Assembly (NCBI GenBank): GCA_018623495.1
Contig: JAAZVP010000014.1
Location: forward strand, 1-53,391
Origin: Halothiobacillus sp.
Lineage (GTDB): Bacteria > Pseudomonadota > Gammaproteobacteria > JAAZVP01
Reading direction: 5' to 3'
DNA length: 53,391 nt
Below are positions 17,201 through 26,570 of this stretch, piece after piece. The position numbers and the translations under genes were made by a program. A model generated the notes under the pieces. That model worked only from the letters and a program-made list of their open reading frames with translations. It did no database searches and was not told the origin of the DNA. Every line of letters begins with the position of its first letter. Position 1 is the stretch's first letter.

Positions 17201-17242
17201 GTTCACCTCAGCGCCGCCGGGGCTGAGGTGAACGTCTTTTTT
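17201..17242 (+). terminator. Terminator-like hairpin between hrcA and grpE
   Basis: A perfect 12-bp stem, GTTCACCTCAGC (17201-17212) with GCTGAGGTGAAC (17222-17233), a 9-base loop and six T at 17237-17242. It has every feature of an intrinsic terminator, but grpE starts only 33 bases after the T run. Since little room remains for another promoter, it may attenuate rather than end transcription. Confidence 0.75.
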
Positions 17243-17275
17243 CCTTCCATCCAGTCGACAAACGGGAGAATCCGG

Positions 17276-17863
17276 ATGCCCGCAAGAGACAAGTCTGCAG
17301 AAGAGGTTTCGCAACAGGCCCGGCCCGAGGCGGCGGCCGAGGAGCCGCGGGAAGAGGCGGGCGAGGCGGCCGCCGAAGAGCAGGGCGCGCCGGAGCCCGA
17401 GGAACTCGCCGGCCTGCTGGAGGACGAGCGGGCCCGGGCGGACGAGCACTGGAACCAGGTGCTGCGCCTGCAGGCCGAGCTGGACAACCAGCGCAAGCGG
17501 GCCGAGCGCGACCTGGAGAACGCTCACAAGTTCGCCCTGGAGAAGTTCATCAACGAACTCCTGCCGGTCTACGACAGCCTGGAGATGGGCGTGGTCGCCT
17601 CGCGCGGTGACGAGGCCACCGTCGAGTCGATCCGCGAGGGCGTGGAGATGACGCTGGACATGTTCCGCCAGGCGCTGGAGAAGAAGGGCATCGAGACCAT
17701 CGATCCCGAGGGCGAGAAGTTCGACCCCGAGGCGCACCAGGCGATGTCCACCGAGGCCGCCGAGGGCGAGCCCAACCGCGTCCTGCGGGTGATGCAGAAG
17801 GGCTACCGGCTCAACGGCCGGCTGGTGCGTCCCGCGCTGGTGGTGGTCTCCAAGAAGGCCTGA
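17276..17863 (+). CDS. grpE: Nucleotide exchange factor GrpE
   Basis: A 195-residue protein with a long acidic, Ala/Glu-rich N-terminus (about residues 1-50), a coiled-coil dimerisation helix (LQAELDNQRKRAERDLENAH) and the C-terminal beta-wing (EGEKFDPEAHQAM, then VLRVMQKGYRLNGRLVRPA). It releases ADP from DnaK. ATG 17276 is supported by CGGGAGAA six bases upstream; the in-frame extension to 17228 crosses the hairpin and is rejected. The dnaK gene follows after 118 bases with its own promoter. Confidence 0.95.
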   Translation: MPARDKSAEEVSQQARPEAAAEEPREEAGEAAAEEQGAPEPEELAGLLEDERARADEHWNQVLRLQAELDNQRKRAERDLENAHKFALEKFINELLPVYDSLEMGVVASRGDEATVESIREGVEMTLDMFRQALEKKGIETIDPEGEKFDPEAHQAMSTEAAEGEPNRVLRVMQKGYRLNGRLVRPALVVVSKKA

Positions 17864-17894
17864 CCGGCCGTGGGCCAACGATTTTCCGCGCTGC

Positions 17895-17923
17895 CTTGAA
17901 AACCGTCCCGCCGGTCCCCAGAT
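17895..17923 (+). promoter_or_regulatory. Sigma-32 (RpoH) promoter for dnaK
   Basis: CTTGAAA (17895-17901), a 14-base spacer and CCCCAGAT (17916-17923) match the heat-shock sigma factor consensus nearly perfectly. It lies 58 bases before the dnaK ATG, in the gap after grpE, so dnaK (and probably dnaJ) can be induced independently of hrcA. Confidence 0.8.
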
Positions 17924-17981
17924 AGGCGGGTAGGCAGCGATTCACAACCGGACATTTCAGAACATTCGGAGAAGACACGAC

Positions 17982-19916
<1,935 letters not shown>

Positions 19917-19944
19917 GGTCCGTTCTCGAGGTTTGATTGTCTTG

Positions 19945-20051
19945 GCGCACGGCAGGCGACTGCCGTGCGCTCGCCGTTAAGGAACCCCAACCGGCTGGTT
20001 GAAATAGCGGACTGCGGGTCGCGGAAGGCCCCGGAGCCCGCTACTTCAACC
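19945..20051 (+). other. Two hairpins in the dnaK-dnaJ gap
   Basis: The first is a perfect 10-bp stem, GCGCACGGCA (19945-19954) with TGCCGTGCGC (19961-19970). The second has 14-base arms at 19997-20010 and 20038-20051 with one A-C mismatch. Neither is followed by a T run. The second ends 25 bases before the dnaJ start and could influence its translation or processing of the dnaK-dnaJ message. Confidence 0.6.
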
Positions 20052-20076
20052 CGCCGCTCAACCGATTCGAGAACCC

Positions 20077-21240
20077 ATGGCCAAGCGCGACTACTACGAG
20101 ATCCTGGGCGTCTCCAAGAACGCCTCCGAGGCCGAGCTGAAGAAGGCCTATCGCCGGATGGCGATGAAGAATCACCCGGACCGCAATCCCGACGATCCGG
20201 AGGCGGCAGAGCGCTTCAAGGAAGCCAGCGAGGCCTACGAGGTCCTCTCCGACCCCCAGAAACGCTCGGCCTACGACCAGTTCGGGCATGCCGGCGTGGA
20301 TCCCTCCGCGGCCGGCGGTCCCGGCGGTGGTCCCGGCGGGCCGGGCGGCTTCGGCGGAGGCGGCTTCGGGGGCGGCGCCAGCTTCTCCGACATTTTCGGC
20401 GATGTCTTCGGCGACATCTTCGGCGGCGGCCGCGCCGGCGGCATGCGGGGCGGGGCCGACCTGCAGTACAACCTCGAGATTCCCCTCGAGGATGCGGTTT
20501 CCGGGACCACGGTCAAGATCCGGGTGCCCAGCCTGGTGGAATGCGACCGTTGCGGCGGCGAGGGCGCCGAGCCCGGCACCGGCAAGACCACCTGCCCCAC
20601 CTGCGGGGGCCGCGGCCAGGTGCGCATCCAGCAGGGCATCTTCGCCGTGCAGCAGTCCTGCCCCCACTGCCACGGCAGCGGCCAGATCATCGAGACGCCT
20701 TGCAAGAAGTGCGGCGGTGACGGCCGCGTGCAGGAATCGCGCACCCTCTCGGTCAAGGTGCCGCCCGGCGTGGACAACGGCGACCGCATCCGCCTCGCTG
20801 GCGAGGGCGAGGCCGGCGAGAAGGGCGCACCGCCCGGGGATCTCTACGTGGAGATCCGCGTCAAGGAGCATCCCATCTTCCGCCGGGACGGGGCCGACCT
20901 GCTCTGCGAGGTGCCCATCAGCTTCGTCACCGCGGCGCTGGGCGGCGAGCTCGAGGTGCCCACCCTCGACGGCCGGGTCAAGCTCAAGATCCCGGCCGAG
21001 ACCCAGACCGGGCGCCAGTTCCGCCTGCGTGGCAAAGGCGTCAAGCCCGTGCGCGGCGGTCCCACCGGGGACCTGCTGTGCCGGGTCAAGGTGGAGACGC
21101 CGGTCAACCTCGACGGCGAGCAGAAGGAGCTCCTCCGGCGATTCGCCGAGACCCTGGGCGACAACGGCGGCAAGCACCGCCCCCAGGAAAAGGGCTGGTT
21201 GGACCGCGTCAAGGCGTTCTTCGACGAGATGAAGTTCTGA
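20077..21240 (+). CDS. dnaJ: Co-chaperone DnaJ (Hsp40)
   Basis: A 387-residue class A J-protein: J domain (residues 1-70) with the H33-P-D35 motif that stimulates DnaK ATPase; a glycine/phenylalanine-rich linker (about 75-125); four zinc-finger CxxCxGxG repeats ([32 protein letters not shown]); then the C-terminal substrate-binding and dimerisation domains. It delivers unfolded clients to DnaK. The stop is followed by a terminator that closes the heat-shock cluster. Confidence 0.97.
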   Translation: MAKRDYYEILGVSKNASEAELKKAYRRMAMKNHPDRNPDDPEAAERFKEASEAYEVLSDPQKRSAYDQFGHAGVDPSAAGGPGGGPGGPGGFGGGGFGGGASFSDIFGDVFGDIFGGGRAGGMRGGADLQYNLEIPLEDAVSGTTVKIRVPSLVECDRCGGEGAEPGTGKTTCPTCGGRGQVRIQQGIFAVQQSCPHCHGSGQIIETPCKKCGGDGRVQESRTLSVKVPPGVDNGDRIRLAGEGEAGEKGAPPGDLYVEIRVKEHPIFRRDGADLLCEVPISFVTAALGGELEVPTLDGRVKLKIPAETQTGRQFRLRGKGVKPVRGGPTGDLLCRVKVETPVNLDGEQKELLRRFAETLGDNGGKHRPQEKGWLDRVKAFFDEMKF

Positions 21241-21267
21241 TCGCCGGGCGGTGACCGATGCAACAAG

Positions 21268-21291
21268 GGCGGGCCTGCGGGCCCGCCTTTT
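21268..21291 (+). terminator. Intrinsic terminator after dnaJ
   Basis: GGCGGGC (21268-21274) pairs with GCCCGCC (21281-21287), followed by TTTT (21288-21291). It sits 28 bases after the dnaJ stop and 35 before the next gene. Confidence 0.75.
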
Positions 21292-21325
21292 CCGTTTCGG
21301 CTGGAGGGGGATCGGGAGGGCATCC

Positions 21326-22216
21326 ATGCATCATCACCACCGCCACGATTCCAGCAGTGAACGGATCGGCGTCGCCTTTTTCCTCAACCTGGGCTTCACC
21401 CTGGTCGAGTTCGTCGGCGGCTGGCTGACCGGGAGCGTGGCCATCCTCGCCGATGCCGTGCACGACCTGGGCGATACCCTGTCGCTGGGGCTTGGCTGGA
21501 TCATGGATCGCCAGGGACAGCGTTCCGCGGATGCCCGTTTCACCTATGGCTACCGGCGGCTGTCGCTGATGGCCGCCCTGGTCAACGGCTTGGTGCTGAT
21601 GGCCGGGGCCGGCTGGGTGCTGAGCGAGGCGGTCCCGCGACTGTGGCAGCCGGAGATGCCGCATGCCCCGGGCATGGTGGGACTGGCCGTGCTCGGACTG
21701 GCGGTGAACGGCTACGCGGCCTGGCGCCTGGGACGTGGGCGCACGCTCAACGAACGGGTGCTCGGATGGCACCTGCTCGAGGACGTGCTCGGCTGGCTGG
21801 CGGTGTTGCTGGTGGCCGTGGTGCTGCTGTTCGTCGACTGGCCGATCCTCGACCCGCTGCTCTCGATCCTGTTCACGCTGTTCATCCTCTTCAACGTGGG
21901 GCGCAACGTCGCCGCCTCGGTGCGCCTGTTCCTCCAGGCCGTGCCCGACCGGCAGGTCCTCGCGCAGATCGAGGACGCGCTGCTGGGCATCGAGCACGTC
22001 ACCGGCCTCCACCACCTGCATCTGTGGTCGCTGGACGGCGAGCACCACGTGCTTACCGCCCACGTGGTGCTCGACGCGCGGCTGGACGCCGAGCTCCATG
22101 CGCGGGTCAAGGACGCGATCGACCGCCGGCTGGCGCCGTTCGGCCTGGCCCACACCACCATCGAGCTGGAGCAGGCCGGCGAGGTCTGCCGTCTGCCGGC
22201 CGAACGGGTCGAGTGA
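21326..22216 (+). CDS. Cation diffusion facilitator (CzcD/ZitB-like metal exporter)
   Basis: A 296-residue CDF-family protein with a His-rich N-terminus (MHHHHRHD), about six membrane helices and a cytoplasmic C-terminal domain. Both metal-site motifs of the Zn/Cd/Co branch are present as HxxxD: ADAVHDLGD in TM2 and HLLED in TM5. The C-terminal domain has the TGLHHLHLWSLDGEHHVLTAHV strand pattern. It would export zinc or a similar divalent metal from the cytoplasm in exchange for protons. ATG 21326 follows GGGAGGG. It stands alone between the dnaJ terminator and the response regulator gene. Confidence 0.9.
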   Translation: MHHHHRHDSSSERIGVAFFLNLGFTLVEFVGGWLTGSVAILADAVHDLGDTLSLGLGWIMDRQGQRSADARFTYGYRRLSLMAALVNGLVLMAGAGWVLSEAVPRLWQPEMPHAPGMVGLAVLGLAVNGYAAWRLGRGRTLNERVLGWHLLEDVLGWLAVLLVAVVLLFVDWPILDPLLSILFTLFILFNVGRNVAASVRLFLQAVPDRQVLAQIEDALLGIEHVTGLHHLHLWSLDGEHHVLTAHVVLDARLDAELHARVKDAIDRRLAPFGLAHTTIELEQAGEVCRLPAERVE

Positions 22217-22321
22217 GCCGCGCTCTATCCCCCGGGTGCTTTCGCCTATAATCGGCCTGGCGGGCGTCACCGCCAGGGAGCGGGGGTCCGGGGAGTCACT
22301 GGCAGGCCGGGAGTTCCAGCC

Positions 22322-23491
22322 ATGAACACCATCAGGCGGGACCAGCTGCCGATCGCGCTGGTCGGCGACGACGCCGAGATGCTCGACGCCCTCCAGGAGC
22401 ATCTCGACGAACAGCATTTCCTCGCCGAGCGGGCCGCCTCGCTGGAGGCGGGGGGGCGCCTGGTGCGCAAGAGCGAGCCGCGGTTGCTGTTCGTGGGATT
22501 TGCCGACGTCGAGGCGTCGGAAGACGCGGTCATCGCCCTGCGCGAGCGCATGAGGCGCGAGGTCTTCGATCACCACCATGCCTTCGTCGTCTGCGACACC
22601 GCCCACGTGGAGGACGCCGCGCGCTCGGTGATGAGCGGGCAGTTCGAGGACTACGTGATCGGGCGGCCGTTCATCGCCCCGCAGCGGCTGTGCGTGATGA
22701 TCCGCAACGCGCTGCGCCGGGACCACCTGCAGGAATCGCTGCGCCGCTGCCGGCGCCAGCTGCAGGAGGTGAACCGGCAGGGTCGCCAGCGGGCCGAGTC
22801 CTGCCAGGTCATGCGCGACCGCAACGAGCGGGCCAACGCCGAGACCCGTCGCCATTACGAGGACCTCGGCGACGAGGTGGGGCGTCTGCTGGACCGGGTG
22901 ATCGGGGAGAAGGGTCACGGGTCGGCCCACGGGCACCGGCAGGGGTCCGGCGAGGCCGACGATCCGATCACCCGGCAGGCGGATGCCATGCTCGAGAAGC
23001 TGTTCGCCGAATTCCGCGAGCAGCTGGTCAAGAACCTCGAGAGCTGGTCGGAGCAGGTGCGCGAGCAGCATGGCCAGTTCACGGAAATGCTCCGGCAGAT
23101 GGAGGACCACGAACACCAGTCCGGTCGCGTGTTGGTGGTGGACGACAACCCGCTGGATGCCAAGGCGATGCAGAAATGGATCCGCGAGGAGGGTTACAGC
23201 GTGGACGTGGCCCATGACCCCTACCACGCGCTCACCCAGGCGCGGGAGAAGCCGCCCGCCCTGGTGGTCATGGACCTGGTCATGCCCGGCATGGATGGGG
23301 CCAGGGCCACCCGGGAAATCCACAAGATCCCCGGCCTCGAGCGGGTGCCGGTGCTGATGGTGAGCGCCTCGAAGACCAAGGAGTCGGTGATGAAGGCGGT
23401 ACATGCCCGGGTCTCGGGCTATCTCTTCAAGCCGCTCTCCCGCGAGGGCCTGGTGGGCAAGATCCGTCACTTCATCGGCGAGCCCAGGTAG
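22322..23491 (+). CDS. Response regulator with degenerate N-terminal and functional C-terminal receiver domains
   Basis: A 389-residue protein. Residues about 10-130 look like a receiver fold (IALVGDDAEMLDALQEHL) but the phosphorylated Asp is missing (LLFVGFADVE) and the switch Lys is Arg (VIGRPF). Residues about 135-265 are charged and helical, probably coiled coil, with a His/Gly-rich stretch near 200. Residues about 268-389 are a complete receiver: acidic pair D274-D275, phosphoacceptor D318 in VVMDLVMPGMDG, and K370 in FKPL. No DNA-binding or enzymatic output domain is seen, so output is likely through protein contact. TATAAT at 22247-22252 is a possible -10 box, and GGGAG precedes the ATG by 8 bases. 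No cognate kinase is adjacent. Confidence 0.82.
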   Translation: MNTIRRDQLPIALVGDDAEMLDALQEHLDEQHFLAERAASLEAGGRLVRKSEPRLLFVGFADVEASEDAVIALRERMRREVFDHHHAFVVCDTAHVEDAARSVMSGQFEDYVIGRPFIAPQRLCVMIRNALRRDHLQESLRRCRRQLQEVNRQGRQRAESCQVMRDRNERANAETRRHYEDLGDEVGRLLDRVIGEKGHGSAHGHRQGSGEADDPITRQADAMLEKLFAEFREQLVKNLESWSEQVREQHGQFTEMLRQMEDHEHQSGRVLVVDDNPLDAKAMQKWIREEGYSVDVAHDPYHALTQAREKPPALVVMDLVMPGMDGARATREIHKIPGLERVPVLMVSASKTKESVMKAVHARVSGYLFKPLSREGLVGKIRHFIGEPR

Positions 23492-23595
23492 CCCCGCCCG
23501 CGCGATAAGTCCCCCTGATCCCCGGATGCAGGATCCTGAGCGGCCTTGCCGCGGGATACGCGCTAGGCTATGCGCCCCGCAAGGATATCGCCCGG

Positions 23596-24795
23596 GTGTG
23601 CTCGTCCATGATGCGTCCGTTGTTCGTCTCCCTCGTCCTGGCCGCGATTCTCGCCGCCGCGACCTGGCTGGGCCTGGTCGTCGGTACGCGCTCGGCGCTG
23701 CTCTGGCTGGTGGCCATCGGTCTCGGGATGACGCTGCTGCATGCCTCCTTCGGCTTCACCACCGCCTGGCGCAACCTGCTGCTGGACGGCGAGGGGGCCG
23801 GCGTGCGCGCCCAGATGCTCATGCTGGCCGTGGCGGCGCTGCTCTTCTACCCCGTCCTCGGTGGCGCCTGGGGGCCGGCGGAGGCCACGGGGCTGGTCCG
23901 GCCGCTGGGGGTGTCGGTGGTGGCCGGGGGCTTTCTCTTCGGCGTGGGCATGCAGCTGGGCCACGGTTGTGCCTCGGGCACCCTCTACAAGAGCGGCGGG
24001 CTGCAGCTCGGCAGCTGGCTGACGCTGGTCTGCATGATCGTCGGCGCCACGGTCGCCGCCCGCCACTACGGCTGGTGGATCGACCAGCCCGCGCTGGCAC
24101 CGGTCTCGCTGCTCGCGCTTTCCTGGCCGGTGGCCCTGCTGGTCAACGGCGGCCTGTTCCTGCTGATCGCCGGGGCCACGCTGTTCCGGGAGCGGCAGGG
24201 CACGCGTGGGCGGGCCGCCTGCTGGCAGGTGCAGGCCGGGCCCGGTCGGCCCGCGGCGCGCTGGCTCCGCGGGCCGTGGCCGCTGTGCTGGGGTGCGCTG
24301 GCGCTGGCCCTGCTCAATTTCGCGGTGCTCTGGCTGGCCGGCCACCCCTGGGCGATCAGCTCGGCCTTCGCGCTCTGGGGGATCCAGTCGGCCCAGGCCA
24401 TGGGGCTGGGGCTGGAGGTGGCCTTCTGGGATTTCGGCGCGGTCTTCGCCGAGCGCCTGGCACTGCCCTGGTACCGTGACACGGTGGGCCTGATGAACGT
24501 CGGCCTGGTGGCCGGGGCGATGCTCGCCCTGGCACTCTCCACGCGGGTCGTCTCCCTGCGCCAGGCGCTGGGGGGACGGGCCGTGGCGGCCTCGGTGGTC
24601 GGGGGGCTGCTCATGGGGTACGGCGCCACCATCGCCTACGGCTGCAACATCGGCGCCTTCTTTGGCGGCATCGCCTCGGGGAGCCTGCATGGCTGGCTGT
24701 GGCTGGTCGCGGCGCTGCCCGGCAACGTGGCAGGGCTCTACCTGCGGCCGCTGTTCGGCATGCGTGGTTTCCGTTCGCGCCCTGCGCCGGGCTGA
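23596..24795 (+). CDS. YeeE/YedE (TsuA-like) thiosulfate/sulfur transporter
   Basis: A protein of about 399 residues with about ten membrane segments in two repeated halves. Each half carries the conserved cysteine motif of the family: G-H-G-C125-A-S-G-TLYKSG in the first and Y-G-C350-N-I-G in the second, the latter followed by GGIASGS. In characterised TsuA these cysteines relay thiosulfate across the membrane. The function fits the exported DsrE protein encoded at 34017-34457. GTG 23596 is favoured by AAGGA ten bases upstream; ATG 23608 is an alternative. It converges with the dehydroquinate synthase gene after 7 bases. Confidence 0.85.
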   Translation: MCSSMMRPLFVSLVLAAILAAATWLGLVVGTRSALLWLVAIGLGMTLLHASFGFTTAWRNLLLDGEGAGVRAQMLMLAVAALLFYPVLGGAWGPAEATGLVRPLGVSVVAGGFLFGVGMQLGHGCASGTLYKSGGLQLGSWLTLVCMIVGATVAARHYGWWIDQPALAPVSLLALSWPVALLVNGGLFLLIAGATLFRERQGTRGRAACWQVQAGPGRPAARWLRGPWPLCWGALALALLNFAVLWLAGHPWAISSAFALWGIQSAQAMGLGLEVAFWDFGAVFAERLALPWYRDTVGLMNVGLVAGAMLALALSTRVVSLRQALGGRAVAASVVGGLLMGYGATIAYGCNIGAFFGGIASGSLHGWLWLVAALPGNVAGLYLRPLFGMRGFRSRPAPG

Positions 24796-24802
24796 GGGGC
24801 CG

Positions 24803-25798
24803 TCACCGCTCGCGGATGGTCTCGTCGATGGCCCGGCCGAAGTGGCGGCCGGTCCGGGCGCCGAAATGGGCCAGCACCGTGTCGCCGGGCTCGAGGGTGG
24901 CCACCGAGGCGGGCTCGCCCTCGGGCGTGGTCAGGCGCACGGTCTCGGCGTTCTGCAGTACCAGCGAGACCTTTGCACCGTCGGCGTTCTCGGCGGTGAC
25001 CAGCAGCATGGGTCGGCGCTCGATCTTGTTGCGCCCCACCGCCACGATCCGGCTGTCGCCCCGCGGGTTCACCGCCAGCAGTTCCTCGCCGGTGGCCACC
25101 TCGGCCAGGTAGCGGGTGCGGTCGCCGGGCAGGCGCACGTAGGCGTGCACCGCGCCGGCGTTCACCCGGAAGGGCCGGGCGGCACAGTAGGGGGTGGCCA
25201 CGTTCTCGTTGAACACCAGGAACTGGGCGCTGGCGGTGTTGCCCACCAGCAGGCCCTCGCCGGGTTCGAGCAGGCTGGTGGTGTCGATGCAGCAGCGGTC
25301 GCTCAGCGTGACCGGCCGGGTCCCGGTGATGGTCACCGGTTCGAGGTCCACGGTCTCGGCCGAGGCCCGGGCCACCACCTCGCCGGTGCGCCGGATCTCG
25401 GCGGGGTCGTCGTTGACCAGCAACACGCCGTCGGCACCGCGTTCCATCACCTGCAGGGCGATCTCGGCCTCGCCGGCGTCGTGCACGGTCTGGACCAGGT
25501 TGCCGGTGCGCGAGATCAGGTTTTCCAGCGGGATGATGGTCCATTCGCCGCTCTCGATCACCGTGGGCACCCGGCCCCGGACCTGCGCCTCGTCGGCCTC
25601 GGACTCGATGCGCACCCGCTCCACGTCGCGGCCCCACTGCCAGTCGCCGTCGGCGGCGATGGTGGTGATTCTTCCCAGGGCATGGGCATCGTCGGTCTTG
25701 CCCTCGGGCACCACCACGGCCTCGGCCCCGGCCTCGATGGCCGCGGTCACCCGCGAGCGGTCGAAGGGATCGACACGGACCCAGAAGCGTTTCGGCAT
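24803..25798 (-). CDS. 3-dehydroquinate synthase II (archaeal AroB'-type)
   Basis: A 331-residue protein matching the DHQ synthase II family (PF01959): MPKRFWVRVDPFDRS, then EAGAEAVVVPE, EWTIIPLENLI, GADGVLLVNDD and CIDTTSLLEPGEGLLVGN, the last a family hallmark, and the C-terminal YLAEVATGEELLAV / RPMLLV pattern. In methanogens the family makes 3-dehydroquinate from a 6-deoxy-ketohexose-derived sugar and aspartate semialdehyde; some bacterial relatives (GriH type) make aminohydroxybenzoate. Most gammaproteobacteria use the unrelated AroB. ATG 25798 is used; the longer frame overlaps the divergent Uma2 gene. Its product in this organism is uncertain. Confidence 0.85.
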   Translation of the reverse strand: MPKRFWVRVDPFDRSRVTAAIEAGAEAVVVPEGKTDDAHALGRITTIAADGDWQWGRDVERVRIESEADEAQVRGRVPTVIESGEWTIIPLENLISRTGNLVQTVHDAGEAEIALQVMERGADGVLLVNDDPAEIRRTGEVVARASAETVDLEPVTITGTRPVTLSDRCCIDTTSLLEPGEGLLVGNTASAQFLVFNENVATPYCAARPFRVNAGAVHAYVRLPGDRTRYLAEVATGEELLAVNPRGDSRIVAVGRNKIERRPMLLVTAENADGAKVSLVLQNAETVRLTTPEGEPASVATLEPGDTVLAHFGARTGRHFGRAIDETIRER

Positions 25799-25892
25799 GT
25801 TCACGACCTTCGAGATGGGGTTCGGGCACGGGATTGCGCTACGATAGCATGGAGCGAGCGAAGGGAATGGCATCGACGAAAGGAGTCCTGGC

Positions 25893-26492
25893 ATGGGACA
25901 GACCGCGGAAGTGAAACCTGTGGACGCCGAACAATACCTCGAGGGCGAGCGCTTTGCCGAGGTTCGCCACGAATACGTCAATGGCCGGGTCTACGCGATG
26001 GTGGGGGCGAGCGCCCGCCACAACGTCATTGCGCTCAATCTGGCGATGGCCCTGCGCGAACGGCTGCGGGGCGGGCCCTGCCAGGTGTTCATGTCGGACG
26101 TGAAGGCCCATGTCCGCACCGCGAGCGACGAGTGCTTCTTCTACCCCGACCTGATGGTGGCCTGCGATCCCGCGGACGACCATGACTACTACCGCGACCG
26201 CCCCGTGCTGATCGTGGAGGTCCTTTCCGATTCCACCGAGCGCACCGACCGGGCGGACAAGTTCCACGCCTACCGCGCCCTGGACAGCCTGGAGGAGTAC
26301 GTGCTGGTGGCCCAGGACGTCCCCCGGGTCGAGGTCTATCGCCGCGGGACCGCCTGGGACCTGGAACTGCACGGCGAGGGGGATGCGCTGCGCCTGGACT
26401 CGGTCGACCTCGACCTGCCCGTCGAGGCGGTCTACGAATCGGTGGCTTTCGAAGGCCAGTTCGTCGAGGGGCGAGCCGCCTCCCGGCGGTGA
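25893..26492 (+). CDS. Uma2-family putative restriction endonuclease (DUF820), intact
   Basis: A 199-residue PD-(D/E)XK-fold protein with the complete Uma2 core: D86 in FFYPDLMVAC, E109 in VLIVEVLSDST and K123 in ADKFHAYR. The C-terminal RVEVYRRG strand follows. Uma2 proteins are common in cyanobacteria and in some proteobacteria, often in several copies; their substrate is unknown. AGGAG is seven bases before the ATG. It is divergent from the dehydroquinate synthase gene and lies 78 bases before jetA, the first gene of the Wadjet locus. Confidence 0.85.
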   Translation: MGQTAEVKPVDAEQYLEGERFAEVRHEYVNGRVYAMVGASARHNVIALNLAMALRERLRGGPCQVFMSDVKAHVRTASDECFFYPDLMVACDPADDHDYYRDRPVLIVEVLSDSTERTDRADKFHAYRALDSLEEYVLVAQDVPRVEVYRRGTAWDLELHGEGDALRLDSVDLDLPVEAVYESVAFEGQFVEGRAASRR

Positions 26493-26570
26493 CAGGTCCC
26501 TGCTCCCTGTCGCCGAAACCATCGGGGCATTCCGCGCGATTTCCGGGACGGATTGGTAGACTCTCTGGCC

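Noticed and set aside
17228-17275. Upstream in-frame start for grpE at 17228
   Set aside because: It would begin inside the terminator-like hairpin and has no ribosome site; ATG 17276 has CGGGAGAA.
14969-17878. Reading nadK as a 969-residue protein from an upstream start
   Set aside because: The extension is antisense to hrcA and grpE and crosses their promoters; the family N-terminus begins at 15841.
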